Below are positions 5,483 through 5,903 of a stretch of DNA of 5,903 bases, in pieces. The DNA is from Candidatus Bathyarchaeota archaeon. Its GTDB lineage: Archaea > Thermoproteota > Bathyarchaeia > TCS64. The DNA lies in contig DUKA01000107.1 in the NCBI GenBank assembly GCA_013329615.1, forward strand, positions 1 to 5,903, written 5' to 3'. Each line of letters begins with the position of its first letter. The first letter of the stretch is position 1. The notes beneath the pieces are model-generated. The model had not been told where the DNA came from. It searched no databases and saw only the letters and a list, made by a program, of their open reading frames with translations. The translations under genes and the position numbers were made by a program.

Positions 5483-5903
5483 CTACACCCTCAGGACGGG
5501 GCAGGTCATGCAGTGGATGCCGCCGCAGCCCCTCTTCATCTCGTCGCCGGGAATCTGAACCACTTCGATCCCCCTCTCCCTGACCTCCTTCATGACGCGG
5601 TCGTTCCCCGTGTACTGGATGCACAAGTCGCTGTGCACGGTGAGGAAATTCGCCGCAGCGTCGAGTGCCTCCTGCTTCGTGATCTCTATGATGTCGTATC
5701 CGTCGTCGATGAGCCACTCGACGTAGTCTCCGTCCCATTGCTCTCCTCTTGTGTAGAAGTTGGCTGGGTACATCTGGAGTGCCTCCTTGAGGGCGATCGC
5801 CCTCTTCCCCGGAAGCTCAGCGAACTCGCCGTCGATGTGCACGCAGCCCTTGGGCATGTTGAGCTGTATGAACTGGTCGACTATCTGCTCGTTGAGGAGG
5901 AAG
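5483..5903 (-). CDS. Amidinotransferase / arginine-deiminase-superfamily enzyme (C-terminal part; runs off the window)
   Basis: The superfamily attacks the guanidino carbon of arginine or related compounds with a catalytic Cys, giving amidino transfer or hydrolysis. The visible 139 codons are the C-terminal part. Numbering from the internal Met at 5857, there is GCVHIDGEF with the expected catalytic His7 and Asp9, and RGCGGIHCMTCPVLRV at the extreme C-terminus with catalytic Cys116. HCxTC-x-x-R resembles glycine amidinotransferase (HCWTC in the animal enzyme) more than classical arginine deiminase, but agmatine or arginine hydrolases with a similar ending exist. The frame stays open upstream of that Met to the window edge (FLLNEQIVDQFIQLN), so Met 5857 is internal and about half or more of the protein lies outside. 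The gene converges on terL with a 150-base gap. Its composition looks like that of the metabolic genes at the left, so it is probably cellular rather than viral. Confidence 0.82.
   Translation of the reverse strand, partial: FLLNEQIVDQFIQLNMPKGCVHIDGEFAELPGKRAIALKEALQMYPANFYTRGEQWDGDYVEWLIDDGYDIIEITKQEALDAAANFLTVHSDLCIQYTGNDRVMKEVRERGIEVVQIPGDEMKRGCGGIHCMTCPVLRV

Noticed and set aside
5422..5583. 53-codon + strand ORF (MKSKQQQRAPRR...)
   Set aside because: More than half of it is antisense to the well-supported amidinotransferase C-terminus. It is a low-complexity basic peptide with no RBS, and its frame is explained by the T-poor tract lacking stop codons.

Overview
The window looks like a piece of a GC-rich archaeal chromosome. 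Three things point to Archaea. (1) A TATA-like element, CTTTTATC, lies about 25 bases upstream of the ubiD-family ATG, with no Shine-Dalgarno sequence between them, as in leaderless archaeal transcripts. (2) A clear A-tract plus CTATATAA promoter precedes the terminase pair. (3) Codon use mixes C-ending codons with many AGG (Arg) and ATA (Ile) codons, as is common in TACK-group archaea. A thermoproteotal or nitrososphaerial lineage is my best guess, but the sequence alone does not fix the taxon.

Left part (1-3149): two metabolic genes on the + strand. The first is a thiamine-diphosphate enzyme of the acetolactate synthase / benzoylformate decarboxylase superfamily, cut by the left edge so that its N-terminus is missing. 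Thirty-nine bases later comes a complete UbiD-family decarboxylase (546 aa). It carries the full prenylated-FMN/metal ligand set (N156, H175, E217) and the catalytic R161-E260-E265 triad. The pair suggests 2-oxo-acid or unsaturated-acid chemistry, but the substrate cannot be read from the sequence.

Middle part (3150-5332): a GC-rich spacer, possibly holding the tail of a broken minus-strand gene, gives way abruptly to an AT-rich island at about 3261-3366. The island holds a perfect 10-base palindrome, three direct repeats at an exact 14-base pitch, and a strong TATA box. It drives a two-gene viral DNA-packaging module: a small HTH protein (presumed terminase small subunit) whose end overlaps a large terminase with intact ATPase and nuclease residues. 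No portal, capsid, integrase or other virus gene follows.

Right part (5333-5903): a short spacer that is strikingly poor in T on the + strand, then the C-terminal part of a minus-strand amidinotransferase / arginine-deiminase-fold enzyme. This gene converges on the terminase pair and runs off the right edge.

The most interesting point is the isolated, apparently intact terminase pair. It has its own archaeal promoter and operator-like repeats and sits directly between cellular genes. It could be a provirus remnant, a terminase kept for another job, or the very edge of a rearranged provirus.
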